From NCBI RefSeq assembly GCF_041080815.1, contig NZ_CP160205.1, forward strand, positions 4,588,001-4,652,000: DNA of 64,000 bases, written 5' to 3'. Both the position numbers and the translations under genes were made by a program. Origin of the DNA: Mucilaginibacter yixingensis. GTDB lineage: Bacteria; Bacteroidota; Bacteroidia; Sphingobacteriales; Sphingobacteriaceae. Within the stretch, counting starts at the first letter, position 1. Each line of letters begins with the position of its first letter. This document shows positions 36,367-43,803 of this stretch, piece by piece. A model generated the notes under the pieces. The model ran no database searches, was not told the DNA's origin, and was given only the letters and a program-made list of their open reading frames with translations.

Positions 36367-37224
36367 TTAGATTAGGTATCTAAGGGTATCAAATGCTTTG
36401 CGTATTCTAAATCGTCGCAATTCAAATAAAATGTCTCTCTTTAAATACAGCAATAACAGCTTTCTCTTCTCACGTCCCCGGTAGCTAAAGCGCCTGATGA
36501 TCTGATTAAAATCGTTGATTACTTTATCTCTCCGGGCATCAGCCTCTATCATGCTCCATATACCGCCAACATGATTGCGGTAGCAACTCATCACCTCGGG
36601 CATTACATATATTTTACCTGCTGTTTTATAAGTGGCAAAAATCTTCAGCAGTTTATCAGCTGCGTTGAAATCAAGATACCAGGCTTCGTCAAAAATCTGG
36701 CTAATCTCTTGAACATTGCGATATACAACTGTAGCGGTCTTAGTTTCTTCTTGCTTCCCAACCAACAGATCATGATAGGTGTGTACCAATGGTTTCGGGC
36801 TCGGATCAACATGCAGGGTGTTATAATTGGTATCTATTACCCGTGTGTAGTGGCAGCACATTACATAATCAGGATGCTGCTCCAGAAAATCCACCTGTTT
36901 TTGCAGTTTATTTGGATCTGTCCAATAATCGTCGCCATCGCAAAGCGCTATATATTTCCCGGTGCAAGCTTTAACTACGTTCCGCATGTTCTCATGGGCG
37001 CCAATATTTTTACTACTCCGGATCAATTTTATCTTATCGGGATATTGCTCTTGATATGTCGTTATTACATCAGAAGTACCGTCAGTCGAGCAGTCATCTC
37101 CGATAACAATATCAAATGAGAAATTGGTTTTTTGCATCAGAAACCCATCAAGTGCTTCACCTATAAACTTTTCATGATTATAAGTGATACAACACACACT
37201 CAACATCAAATTATTATCTTTCAT
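36367..37224 (-). CDS. family 2 glycosyltransferase
   Basis: A 285-residue GT-A fold enzyme without membrane helices. SVCCITYNHEKFIGEALDG, DIVIGDDCSTDGTSDVI and the DxD-like ALCDGDDYW mark the nucleotide-sugar and metal site. Relatives act in surface polysaccharide or glycoprotein assembly. It is the first gene of the cluster, and DNA of this cluster looks more AT-rich than its neighbours. The C-terminus is basic (RREKRKLLLLYLKRDI region). Confidence 0.9.
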   Translation of the reverse strand: MKDNNLMLSVCCITYNHEKFIGEALDGFLMQKTNFSFDIVIGDDCSTDGTSDVITTYQEQYPDKIKLIRSSKNIGAHENMRNVVKACTGKYIALCDGDDYWTDPNKLQKQVDFLEQHPDYVMCCHYTRVIDTNYNTLHVDPSPKPLVHTYHDLLVGKQEETKTATVVYRNVQEISQIFDEAWYLDFNAADKLLKIFATYKTAGKIYVMPEVMSCYRNHVGGIWSMIEADARRDKVINDFNQIIRRFSYRGREKRKLLLLYLKRDILFELRRFRIRKAFDTLRYLI

Positions 37225-37718
37225 GATTTGGATTATTGCGACACAGGATGTAATGCATCTGATAAAATATTGACTGGTTTATAGGTTAAGGCATTGGCTC
37301 GGCACAGCTTCGCTACCTCACTTACGGTGTGCCTTGGAACAAAACAGATGACCGGTCATCTTTTGATTGGCTGTCCAAATCAAAAGCAACTGGAATTATC
37401 TCATTCCGTACATCAAATTTATTAAATCAGTATGCAGGGTATCAATGGTTTATAGCATGTTGCTCTTAACTTGTAACATAACTATTGGTTTCTTTACAGT
37501 TGTATACACAAAATTGCACACCTGTAACAGCTATTTCCAGAATTAGGACGGTTTGTATATAGATTTGGTTGCTTTTAAGGTATATGTTTGAAGGAAAATG
37601 CCAGAACACAATACGGAGTTTTGAACATAAAAAAAGCGCTTGGACTATTAATCTAAGCGCTCGGGGCTAAATGTCATAAAAGCAAAAAGCCTTCAGAAAA
37701 AATCTGAAGGCTTCTTAG
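37225..37718. other. structured intergenic region upstream of the glycosyltransferase operon
   Basis: No gene is seen. Three hairpins follow one another: GGCACA/TGTGCC (37301-37333), the perfect 14-base palindrome GATGACCGGTCATC (37347-37360) and CTTTTGATT/AATCAAAAG (37360-37386). A further stem AGCGCTT/AAGCGCT lies near 37634-37661, probably a terminator for the tRNA side. The rest is AT-rich. Confidence 0.5.
37687..37713 (-). terminator. terminator of tRNA-Asp copy 1
   Basis: AAGCCTTCAGA/TCTGAAGGCTT 11-base-pair stem with a 5-base loop; on the minus strand it is followed by a short T-run. The same hairpin is repeated 184 bases away. Confidence 0.8.
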
Positions 37719-37792
37719 CGGAATGGACGGGACTCGAACCCGCGACCCCATGCGTGACAGGCATGTATTCTAACCAGCTGAACTACCACTCC
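37719..37792 (-). tRNA. tRNA-Asp (anticodon GTC), copy 1
   Basis: A 74-base cloverleaf: acceptor GGAGTGG/CCATTCC, D arm with AGTTCAGCTGGTTAGAAT, anticodon loop CTGTCAC (GUC anticodon) and T loop GGTTCGAGTCCC. Discriminator G follows. CCA is not encoded. It belongs to a 184-base tandem duplication with the next copy. Confidence 0.96.
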
Positions 37793-37870
37793 TCCCGTTT
37801 GGGATGGCAAATATAAGAATGATATCTTTTTATCCAATAATTATCTAAACAAAAAGATCATAAAAGCAAA

Positions 37871-37897
37871 AAGCCTTCAGAAAAAATCTGAAGGCTT
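37871..37897 (-). terminator. terminator of tRNA-Asp copy 2
   Basis: Identical 11-base-pair stem to copy 1, with longer flanking T/A runs on both sides. Confidence 0.8.
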
Positions 37898-37902
37898 TTT
37901 TG

Positions 37903-37976
37903 CGGAATGGACGGGACTCGAACCCGCGACCCCATGCGTGACAGGCATGTATTCTAACCAGCTGAACTACCACTCC
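37903..37976 (-). tRNA. tRNA-Asp (anticodon GTC), copy 2
   Basis: Identical to copy 1 over the whole 74-base tRNA. Upstream and downstream sequence is also shared (GGGAGGAG-side flank CTCCCGTTTGGGAT, GCAAATATA), with a few changes, so the pair arose by tandem duplication including the terminator. Confidence 0.96.
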
Positions 37977-38126
37977 TCCCGTTTGGGATTGCAAATATAC
38001 GAACGATATATTTCTATCCAAATTAAATCTTAAAAAAGTCAACCAATCGAATTTAACGCACTGATTTCCAATTTAAAAAACTTAATATCTCTATTCTCTC
38101 CCACTCTAAACGTCCGTCAAATGCGG

Positions 38127-39200
38127 TTAGGCTATAGTGCCTTCTTTCAGTTTTTCGGCGTTTTCGGCAAATTGCAACTGCTCCATTATCTCCTGCAGGT
38201 CGCCGTTCATTACGTTAGGCAGGTTGTAAATGGTCAAACCAATGCGGTGCTCAGTAACCCGGCCTTGCGGATAATTGTAGGTACGCACCTTGGCAGAACG
38301 GTCGCCGGTTGATACCATGGTTTTACGTTTCTTGGAAACTTCTTCCATGTGCTTCTGCAATTCCATCTCGTAAACACGAGAACGTAACACCTGCAGCGCC
38401 TTATCGTAGTTCTTTAACTGCGATTTTTGATCCTGGCACTGCGCCACAATACCCGTAGGGATGTGGGTTAAACGCACGGCTGAATAAGTGGTATTTACCG
38501 ACTGTCCGCCTGGTCCCGAAGCACAGAACAGATCTTTACGGATATCACTTACCTGCAAATCAATATCAAACTCATCAACCTCTGGCAACACCACTACCGA
38601 CGCAGCCGAGGTATGCACCCTGCCTTGCGTCTCGGTATCAGGCACACGCTGTACGCGGTGCACGCCCGATTCATATTTCAGCGTACCATAAGCATCCTCT
38701 GCCAGCACGTTAAACACAATCTCTTTATAGCCGCCGCTGGTACCCTCGGTATAATCAACCAGTTCTGTACGCCAGCCGCGTTTCTCGCAATAGCGCATAT
38801 ACATGCGGTAAAGGTCGCCCGCAAACAGGGCCGCCTCATCACCACCAGTACCACCGCGAATCTCCACAATAGCATTTTTGCTATCTTCCGGATCTTTCGG
38901 AATCAGCATCACACGAATCTGCTCTTCTTTTTCTTCCTGTTGCGTCAACAGTTCATCCAGCTCCATTTTGGCCATCTCTCTGAACTCCTCGTCCTTCTCG
39001 GTTGCCAAAATCGCCTTACTGCTGTCAATATTGCTCATAATATTGCGGTACACCAGGTATTCGTCCACAATCTTACCCAGGTCTTTATACTCACGGTTCA
39101 GTTGCGCAAAGCGTTTCATATCGGCCATGGCCTCAGGGCTGCTCAACTCACCTTCTACTGTTTTCCAGCGCTCGTAAATCAGTTCTAATTTATCTAACAT
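38127..39200 (-). CDS. prfA: peptide chain release factor 1
   Basis: A 357-residue class I release factor reading UAA and UAG. The catalytic GGQ is at residues 231-233 ([10 protein letters not shown]), and the stop-recognition PxT motif is PDT (187-189) in the conserved context [18 protein letters not shown]. Length is normal. It overlaps by seven bases the end of a 47-codon frame that starts behind the only good promoter element, so translation of the two may be coupled. Confidence 0.97.
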   Translation of the reverse strand: MLDKLELIYERWKTVEGELSSPEAMADMKRFAQLNREYKDLGKIVDEYLVYRNIMSNIDSSKAILATEKDEEFREMAKMELDELLTQQEEKEEQIRVMLIPKDPEDSKNAIVEIRGGTGGDEAALFAGDLYRMYMRYCEKRGWRTELVDYTEGTSGGYKEIVFNVLAEDAYGTLKYESGVHRVQRVPDTETQGRVHTSAASVVVLPEVDEFDIDLQVSDIRKDLFCASGPGGQSVNTTYSAVRLTHIPTGIVAQCQDQKSQLKNYDKALQVLRSRVYEMELQKHMEEVSKKRKTMVSTGDRSAKVRTYNYPQGRVTEHRIGLTIYNLPNVMNGDLQEIMEQLQFAENAEKLKEGTIA

Positions 39201-39337
39201 CTTATTTTTTCTCCCAGAAAATCAATTGCAGTAGTTCGTCGGTTCCAGCGGTCCCGCTTTCCGTTCATACGCCTGCAGGCCTTAGCCACAAGGCCGGTAT
39301 CCACTTCAATCGGGTTTATACCGAACAGGTACTGCAA
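39194..39337 (-). CDS. putative 47-residue basic protein upstream of and overlapping prfA
   Basis: A short frame starting at TTG ([12 protein letters not shown]) and ending [10 protein letters not shown], with its TAG inside the first codons of prfA (ATGTTAG). The middle is basic ([16 protein letters not shown]). A TACCTTTG -7 element ends eight bases before the TTG, where transcription would start, so this frame would be the first thing read on the prfA transcript. Codon third positions look coding-like. It may be a leader peptide controlling prfA or an independent small protein; no family recognised. Confidence 0.55.
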   Translation of the reverse strand: MQYLFGINPIEVDTGLVAKACRRMNGKRDRWNRRTTAIDFLGEKIRC

Positions 39338-39345
39338 AAAGTATG

Positions 39346-39353
39346 CAAAGGTA
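39346..39353 (-). promoter_or_regulatory. -7 element TACCTTTG of the prfA transcript
   Basis: An exact TAnnTTTG match on the minus strand 145 bases before prfA and 8 bases before the small frame. No clear -33 TTTG. Confidence 0.6.
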
Positions 39354-39361
39354 GGCAAAAA

Positions 39362-40033
39362 TCTTGAACCGGGATTTAGTCGATGAGTATGATTTACAGG
39401 GTACTGACTATTGACAAGCGTGTCATTCCAAATTTCACTGTCGTAGGATTCTACTAATTTAGGTGGTTCGTTCTATTATTATCGTTGGTCCGCTCATGGC
39501 CGCGGGGGCCTAGTCACTTTTTGCTTGATCAAAAAGTAACCAAAAAATCAAGTCAAAACGATTCCTTCTCCGCGCCCTGCGCAAATTTGACGCGCACAGC
39601 GCAGTCAAATTTTACGGCATTCCCGCCAACGCCCGGCCCGGCGTTTTGACAGCCCTAAGCTTTTTATTTGGACAGGGAAACTAGGGGCAAATTCTAATGC
39701 TAATGTGCGATGTCCGACAGCGGGCAGCTTCTGGCCGAAATCAGACAGAACAAGTTGGACTGTGCGGCAGCAGGGGGCATTCATCTTCGACGCCTGAAGC
39801 AGTGGCCAGTGTGTAGCGCAAGCCGAGGCGTTGAAGTGGCGCCCTGTGGTTCTGGCTGATTTGCAGGAAAAGGTCTGTGCGAAAAAAGAAGCATTCCGCT
39901 GTCAAAGCGTTTTGGTTACTTTTTCGCCAAAAAGTAACAAGCCTCCGCGGGCAATGAGCGGACTACAGAACAAAATTGCAAGAAACATTCATAGATATAA
40001 TAAGCCTCAAGTCCAGCGAAGGACGCCCAGACT
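39362..40033. repeat. 476-bp element with long terminal inverted repeats (39488-39963)
   Basis: Left end (39488-39543) and right end (39911-39963) are inverted copies: both read GTCCGCTCAT...GC, then CGCGG(A/G)GGC..., then ACTTTTT...AAAAAGTAACCAAAA. The right arm holds its own perfect hairpin GTTACTTTTT/AAAAAGTAAC (39915-39938). Inside is the palindrome AAATTTGAC/GTCAAATTT (39583-39612) and GC-rich sequence without any plausible gene. It resembles a non-autonomous mobile element or a large structured repeat; no target-site duplication was recognised. Confidence 0.7.
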
Positions 40034-40786
40034 CTACTCCCTCTCCTTATAATGCAACACCACATCCTCACCATCAAACACCGCATAACTATAATCATAC
40101 ATCAACCACTCACCCAGATTAATGTAGCGGGTTTTATCGTTCAAACGGTAGTCTACCGGTAAATGACTGTGGCCAAAAATCATGTAATCATATTCGCGGT
40201 CAAGGTGCTGGCGACAGTATGCTACCAACCATTCAGACTCCGCCGGGCGCGGGTCTTTCTTCTTCATATTGCTTTTGCGGCTATGGCGCGACCAGTAGTT
40301 GGCTATCCCCACCCCCAGGTTGGGGTGGATCCGGGCAAAGAGCCATTGACAAAGGTTACTCCTGAAGATTTTCTTAAGTAGCTTATAGGAATGATCGCCC
40401 GCAGCCAGTCCGTCACCATGATGGATGAAAAACTTTTTGCCATGACGCTCTATAATCATCTCATTATCGATGATCGTGGCATCCAACTCCTGCTCAAAGT
40501 AATCAAACACCCACATATCATGATTGCCTTTGAAGAACCATAACTTAACGCCAGCATCGGCCAGCTCGGCCAGCTTGCCCAGAAAACGGATGTAGCCTTT
40601 GGGCACCACAGTGGCATATTCAAACCAAAAGTCAAACACATCGCCTACCAGAAACAGTTCAGCGGCATCAACTTTCACTATATCCAGCCAATTGATCAAG
40701 CGTTGTTCACGCTCACGGGTGGCGGTATAGCTAGGTGTGCCTAAATGAAAATCTGATGCGAAGTAAATCTTATTGCGCTCGGGCAT
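40034..40786 (-). CDS. lpxH: UDP-2,3-diacylglucosamine diphosphatase family protein
   Basis: A 250-residue calcineurin-like phosphoesterase. The metal-binding motifs are complete: SDFHLG (Asp12, His14), GDVFDFWFE, KGNHDMW, HHGDG and FGHSHLP. This is the LpxH-type enzyme that hydrolyses UDP-diacylglucosamine to lipid X in lipid A synthesis at the inner membrane. The Bacteroidota relatives share this layout; assignment to lipid A synthesis follows from family. No neighbouring lpx gene. Confidence 0.88.
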   Translation of the reverse strand: MPERNKIYFASDFHLGTPSYTATREREQRLINWLDIVKVDAAELFLVGDVFDFWFEYATVVPKGYIRFLGKLAELADAGVKLWFFKGNHDMWVFDYFEQELDATIIDNEMIIERHGKKFFIHHGDGLAAGDHSYKLLKKIFRSNLCQWLFARIHPNLGVGIANYWSRHSRKSNMKKKDPRPAESEWLVAYCRQHLDREYDYMIFGHSHLPVDYRLNDKTRYINLGEWLMYDYSYAVFDGEDVVLHYKERE

Positions 40787-40824
40787 GATGATTCAAAAGT
40801 ACGATAAATCTCTCCAATCCTCCA

Positions 40825-40920
40825 CGTCATTGCGAGGAACGAAGCAATCTCTGCGGAGGATAGTCTGCAATGGATGCTGGCATTGCAAGTACAGAGATTG
40901 CTTCGTTCCTCGCAATGACG
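40825..40920. repeat. repeat family A palindrome, copy 3
   Basis: A 96-base element with arms CGTCATTGCGAGGAACGAAG/CTTCGTTCCTCGCAATGACG and inner CAATCTCTG/CAGAGATTG; the centre shares GGATAGTC and TTGCAAGTA with copy 4. Confidence 0.9.
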
Positions 40921-40965
40921 TGAAAATCAATATTTTCCACCCAATAAATAAAATTCATTTTATCC

Positions 40966-40996
40966 TTGCACGTTAAAGAAAAAACTACTTAATTTG
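40966..40996 (+). promoter_or_regulatory. probable promoter of the thr operon
   Basis: TTG at 40966-40968, 20 bases, then TTAATTTG at 40989-40996 (one mismatch to TAnnTTTG). Spacing matches the -33/-7 pattern, and the leader peptide ATG follows 14 bases later. Confidence 0.6.
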
Positions 40997-41010
40997 TCGT
41001 CATTAAAAAC

Positions 41011-41076
41011 ATGACTAAGAACATCACCATTATTGGCTCAATTATTACCACCGGGTATAATCACGGAGGAAGATAA
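41011..41076 (+). CDS. thr operon leader peptide (attenuation)
   Basis: A 21-codon frame, ATG to TAA, with four Thr and five Ile codons (nine of 21), ending IITTGYNHGGR; the TTG-N-G-G ending even resembles the E. coli thrL peptide. It lies between a promoter-like element and an intrinsic terminator in front of thrA. Low charged tRNA-Thr or tRNA-Ile would stall the ribosome at the Thr/Ile run (codons 11-14), exposing the segment 41064-41072 for antiterminator pairing. It is the sensor of the attenuator and is unlikely to have another function. Confidence 0.85.
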   Translation: MTKNITIIGSIITTGYNHGGR

Positions 41077-41144
41077 GCCACATGGTGTAACACAAGATAA
41101 AACCAAAAAGCGCCTTCCTCCGGTAAACGGGGAAGGCGCTTTTT
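41064..41144 (+). promoter_or_regulatory. thr attenuator: antiterminator segment and terminator hairpin
   Basis: The terminator stem is perfect over 14 base pairs (41105-41118 with 41131-41144) and ends in a T-run. CGGAGGAAG at 41064-41072, within the last leader codons, is an exact 9-base complement of CTTCCTCCG at 41114-41122, the 3' part of the terminator's left arm and loop. A ribosome reaching the leader stop codon (41074) would mask the first segment and permit termination; a ribosome stalled earlier would leave it free to pair and let transcription continue into thrA. Confidence 0.82.
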
Positions 41145-41169
41145 GTTTAAATCACGATTAAGCATCTCA

Positions 41170-43620
41170 ATGAAAGTTTTAAAATTTGGCGGCACATCTG
41201 TAGGCAGCGTAAAAAGCATCAGTACGGTAATAGACATCCTTAAACAGGAAGATATGAGCCAGGGCGCCCCAGTGGTGGTACTATCGGCCATGAGCGGCGT
41301 TACCAACCTGCTGGTACAAATGGCAGAGCAAGCTGCTGCCGGCCGGGAGTTTACCCAACACCTGGCAGAGCTGGAGACCAAACACTACGGTGTTGTTAAA
41401 GAACTGCTGGATGTGCAGAACCAAAACCCGGTACTCACCCGCCTTAAAATTTACTTTAACCAACTGGAAGACCTGCTGCAAGGCGTGCTTACCCTGCGCG
41501 AGTTAACACCAAAAACCCGCGATCTGATTTTAAGCTATGGCGAGCGTTGCTCATCAATGATGATTAGCCGCATTGCGATGCAGCACTTCCCGGCTTGTTT
41601 ATTTGTTGATGCTACCGAGGTAGTAAAAACAGATAGCAGCTACGGCCAGGCCAAAGTAAATATGGACCTGACCAGCCTGCTGGTAAACGATTTATACCGC
41701 AATAACAGCGATAAAATATTATTTGTAACCGGCTTCATTTCAAGTAACGAGGCTGGTAACATTACCACCCTGGGCCGTGGTGGCAGCGATTATACTGCAG
41801 CTATCTTCGGTGCGGTACTGAACGCCTCTGCCATCGAGATCTGGACCGATGTGAACGGTATGATGACTGCCGACCCACGCATGGTGAAAAAAGCATTCTC
41901 ATTACCGGAGCTGACTTATACCGAAGCCATGGAGCTTTCTTACTTCGGCGCCAAGGTAATCTATCCGCCAACCATGATCCCGGCGTTCCTGAAAAAGATC
42001 CCAATTGTTATCAAAAACACTTTTGATACTTCTTTTGAAGGCACCGTGATCCGTCATGACTGTGGTGCATCAAACCTGGCTATCAAAGGCATTTCATCGG
42101 TTAACAAAATCAGCATCCTTAACTTACAGGGTAGCGGTATGGTGGGTAAAGCTGGCTTTAGCGGCAGGCTGTTCTCTTTACTGGCCCGCGAGCAGATCAA
42201 CGTGATCCTGATCACCCAGTCATCATCAGAACACAGCATCACTTTTGCCGTACAACCTGATGACGCTGAGCGCGCCAAACAACTGATGGAGCAAGAGTTT
42301 GAGCTGGAACTGCTGGCTAAAAAACTGGAGTACCCGGTAATTGAAGAAGACCTGGCTGTGCTGGCCATTGTGGGCGAGAACATGAAACAAACCCCGGGCA
42401 TCTCGGGCAAATTGTTCCATGCGCTGGGCCGTAACGGTGTTAACGTACGTGCCATTGCACAAGGTTCATCAGAGTATAATATCTCGGTAATCATCAGCGG
42501 TGGCGATCTGGCCAAAGCGCTGAATGCGGTGCACGATTCATTCTTTGCGCAGCTCAACAAAACGTTGCATGCGTTCTGTCTGGGCACTGGCAACATTGGC
42601 AAAACCCTGTTCAAACAATTGAATGACCACGTTGAGTTCTTGGAAGCCAACAACGGCATCTCTGTAAAAATTGCAGGTATTGCCAACACCCGTAAAATGG
42701 CATTTGATGCCGACGGTTTTGACCTGAACAACTGGGAAGCTAAACTGGAGGCCAGCCACGAGGTGGCAGACCTGGGCGATTTCATCACCAAGATGAAAGC
42801 CATGAACCTGCCTAACTGTGTGTTTATTGATAACACGGCCAGCCCTAAACCAATTGAGTTTTACGAGCAGATTTTTAAATCAAACATATCGGTAGTAACC
42901 TGTAACAAGATCGGCAACTCCGGTCCGTACAGCCGCTACAAAATGTTCCGCGATACGGCTCGCCGTCACGGGGTCGACTTTTTCTATGAGACGAACGTGG
43001 GTGCAGGCCTGCCAATCATCCGCACGCTGAAAGACCTGATGTCAAGCGGCGACCGCCTGCAGAAGATCGAGGCGATACTTTCGGGTACCATCTCTTACAT
43101 CTTCAACAATTTTAATGGCGATGCTACTTTCCACGATGTGGTACAAACCGCACAAGAGTTGGGCTACACCGAGCCAGATCCACGTGATGACCTGCGCGGC
43201 ACCGACTTTATGCGCAAGATCCTGATCCTGGCCCGCGATGCCGGTTACCAGATGGAAGCCGAAGACGTGCAGATAGACAGCATCCTGCCAAAAGCATGTC
43301 TGGAAGCAGCCACAGTAGCCGATTTCTACGCAGCCTTGAAATCAGAGAACGCTTATTTCGAGGACCTGAAAAACACCGCAGCATCACAAGGTAAGGTGCT
43401 GCGCTACATCGGTATGCTTGATAACGGCAAAGCCAGCATCAGCCTGGAAATGGTTGATAAAGAGCATCCGTTCTATACCATGAGCGGCAGCGATAACATC
43501 ATCGCCTTTACAACAGACCGCTACAAGGTGCGCCCAATGGTGGTAAAAGGCCCTGGCGCAGGTGCAGAAGTAACCGCCGCGGGCGTGTTTGCAGATTTGA
43601 TTAACGTGGGCGCTAATTAA
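41170..43620 (+). CDS. thrA: bifunctional aspartate kinase / homoserine dehydrogenase
   Basis: An 816-residue fusion enzyme catalysing the first and third steps from aspartate to threonine. The aspartokinase domain (1 to about 290) begins MKVLKFGGTSVGS and holds TTLGRGGSDYTAA; two ACT regulatory segments follow (about 310-460; LITQSSSEHSITFAV, VRAIAQGSSEYNISV); the homoserine dehydrogenase domain (about 465-816) has the FCLGTGNIGKTL nucleotide site, VTCNKIG and YTEPDPRDDLRGTD. ATG at 41170 was chosen over an upstream TTG that lies in the terminator T-run. It is under attenuation control by the leader just upstream and followed by thrB and thrC. Confidence 0.96.
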   Translation: MKVLKFGGTSVGSVKSISTVIDILKQEDMSQGAPVVVLSAMSGVTNLLVQMAEQAAAGREFTQHLAELETKHYGVVKELLDVQNQNPVLTRLKIYFNQLEDLLQGVLTLRELTPKTRDLILSYGERCSSMMISRIAMQHFPACLFVDATEVVKTDSSYGQAKVNMDLTSLLVNDLYRNNSDKILFVTGFISSNEAGNITTLGRGGSDYTAAIFGAVLNASAIEIWTDVNGMMTADPRMVKKAFSLPELTYTEAMELSYFGAKVIYPPTMIPAFLKKIPIVIKNTFDTSFEGTVIRHDCGASNLAIKGISSVNKISILNLQGSGMVGKAGFSGRLFSLLAREQINVILITQSSSEHSITFAVQPDDAERAKQLMEQEFELELLAKKLEYPVIEEDLAVLAIVGENMKQTPGISGKLFHALGRNGVNVRAIAQGSSEYNISVIISGGDLAKALNAVHDSFFAQLNKTLHAFCLGTGNIGKTLFKQLNDHVEFLEANNGISVKIAGIANTRKMAFDADGFDLNNWEAKLEASHEVADLGDFITKMKAMNLPNCVFIDNTASPKPIEFYEQIFKSNISVVTCNKIGNSGPYSRYKMFRDTARRHGVDFFYETNVGAGLPIIRTLKDLMSSGDRLQKIEAILSGTISYIFNNFNGDATFHDVVQTAQELGYTEPDPRDDLRGTDFMRKILILARDAGYQMEAEDVQIDSILPKACLEAATVADFYAALKSENAYFEDLKNTAASQGKVLRYIGMLDNGKASISLEMVDKEHPFYTMSGSDNIIAFTTDRYKVRPMVVKGPGAGAEVTAAGVFADLINVGAN

Positions 43621-43760
43621 GAGCCCTCATCCCCCGAAAGGGGAGTGAATAAATAACCCAGGTTGTCATCTTGAACGACAGTGAGAGATCTTTTTGGAGC
43701 GACAGGCTCGCCAGGCGTAAAAGCATGATCGAAAAGATTTCTCCCGATGGTCGAAATGAT
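43620..43760. repeat. repeat families C and B in the thrA-thrB gap
   Basis: 43620-43648 holds the short family C hairpin CCCCCGAAAGGGG. 43664-43760 is a family B-like palindrome, arms GTCATCTTGAACGACAGTG with AGATCTTTT, and AAAAGATTT with GGTCGAAATGAT. The frame upstream of thrB runs into this element, so the ATG at 43747 is not its natural start. Confidence 0.6.
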
Positions 43761-43803
43761 ATGTAAGAAGAAGGACAAACCGGGAGAAGGAGAATACAAT
43801 AAA

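Noticed and set aside
37845-38042. Open frame of 65 codons on the minus strand
   Set aside because: It runs through tRNA-Asp copy 2 and its flank; the peptide VVVQLVRIHACHAWGRGF is the well-known false translation of a tRNA.
43747-43803. N-terminal extension of thrB
   Set aside because: Part of it is the right arm of a dispersed palindrome; homoserine kinases start close to the VTVFAPATVANV motif.
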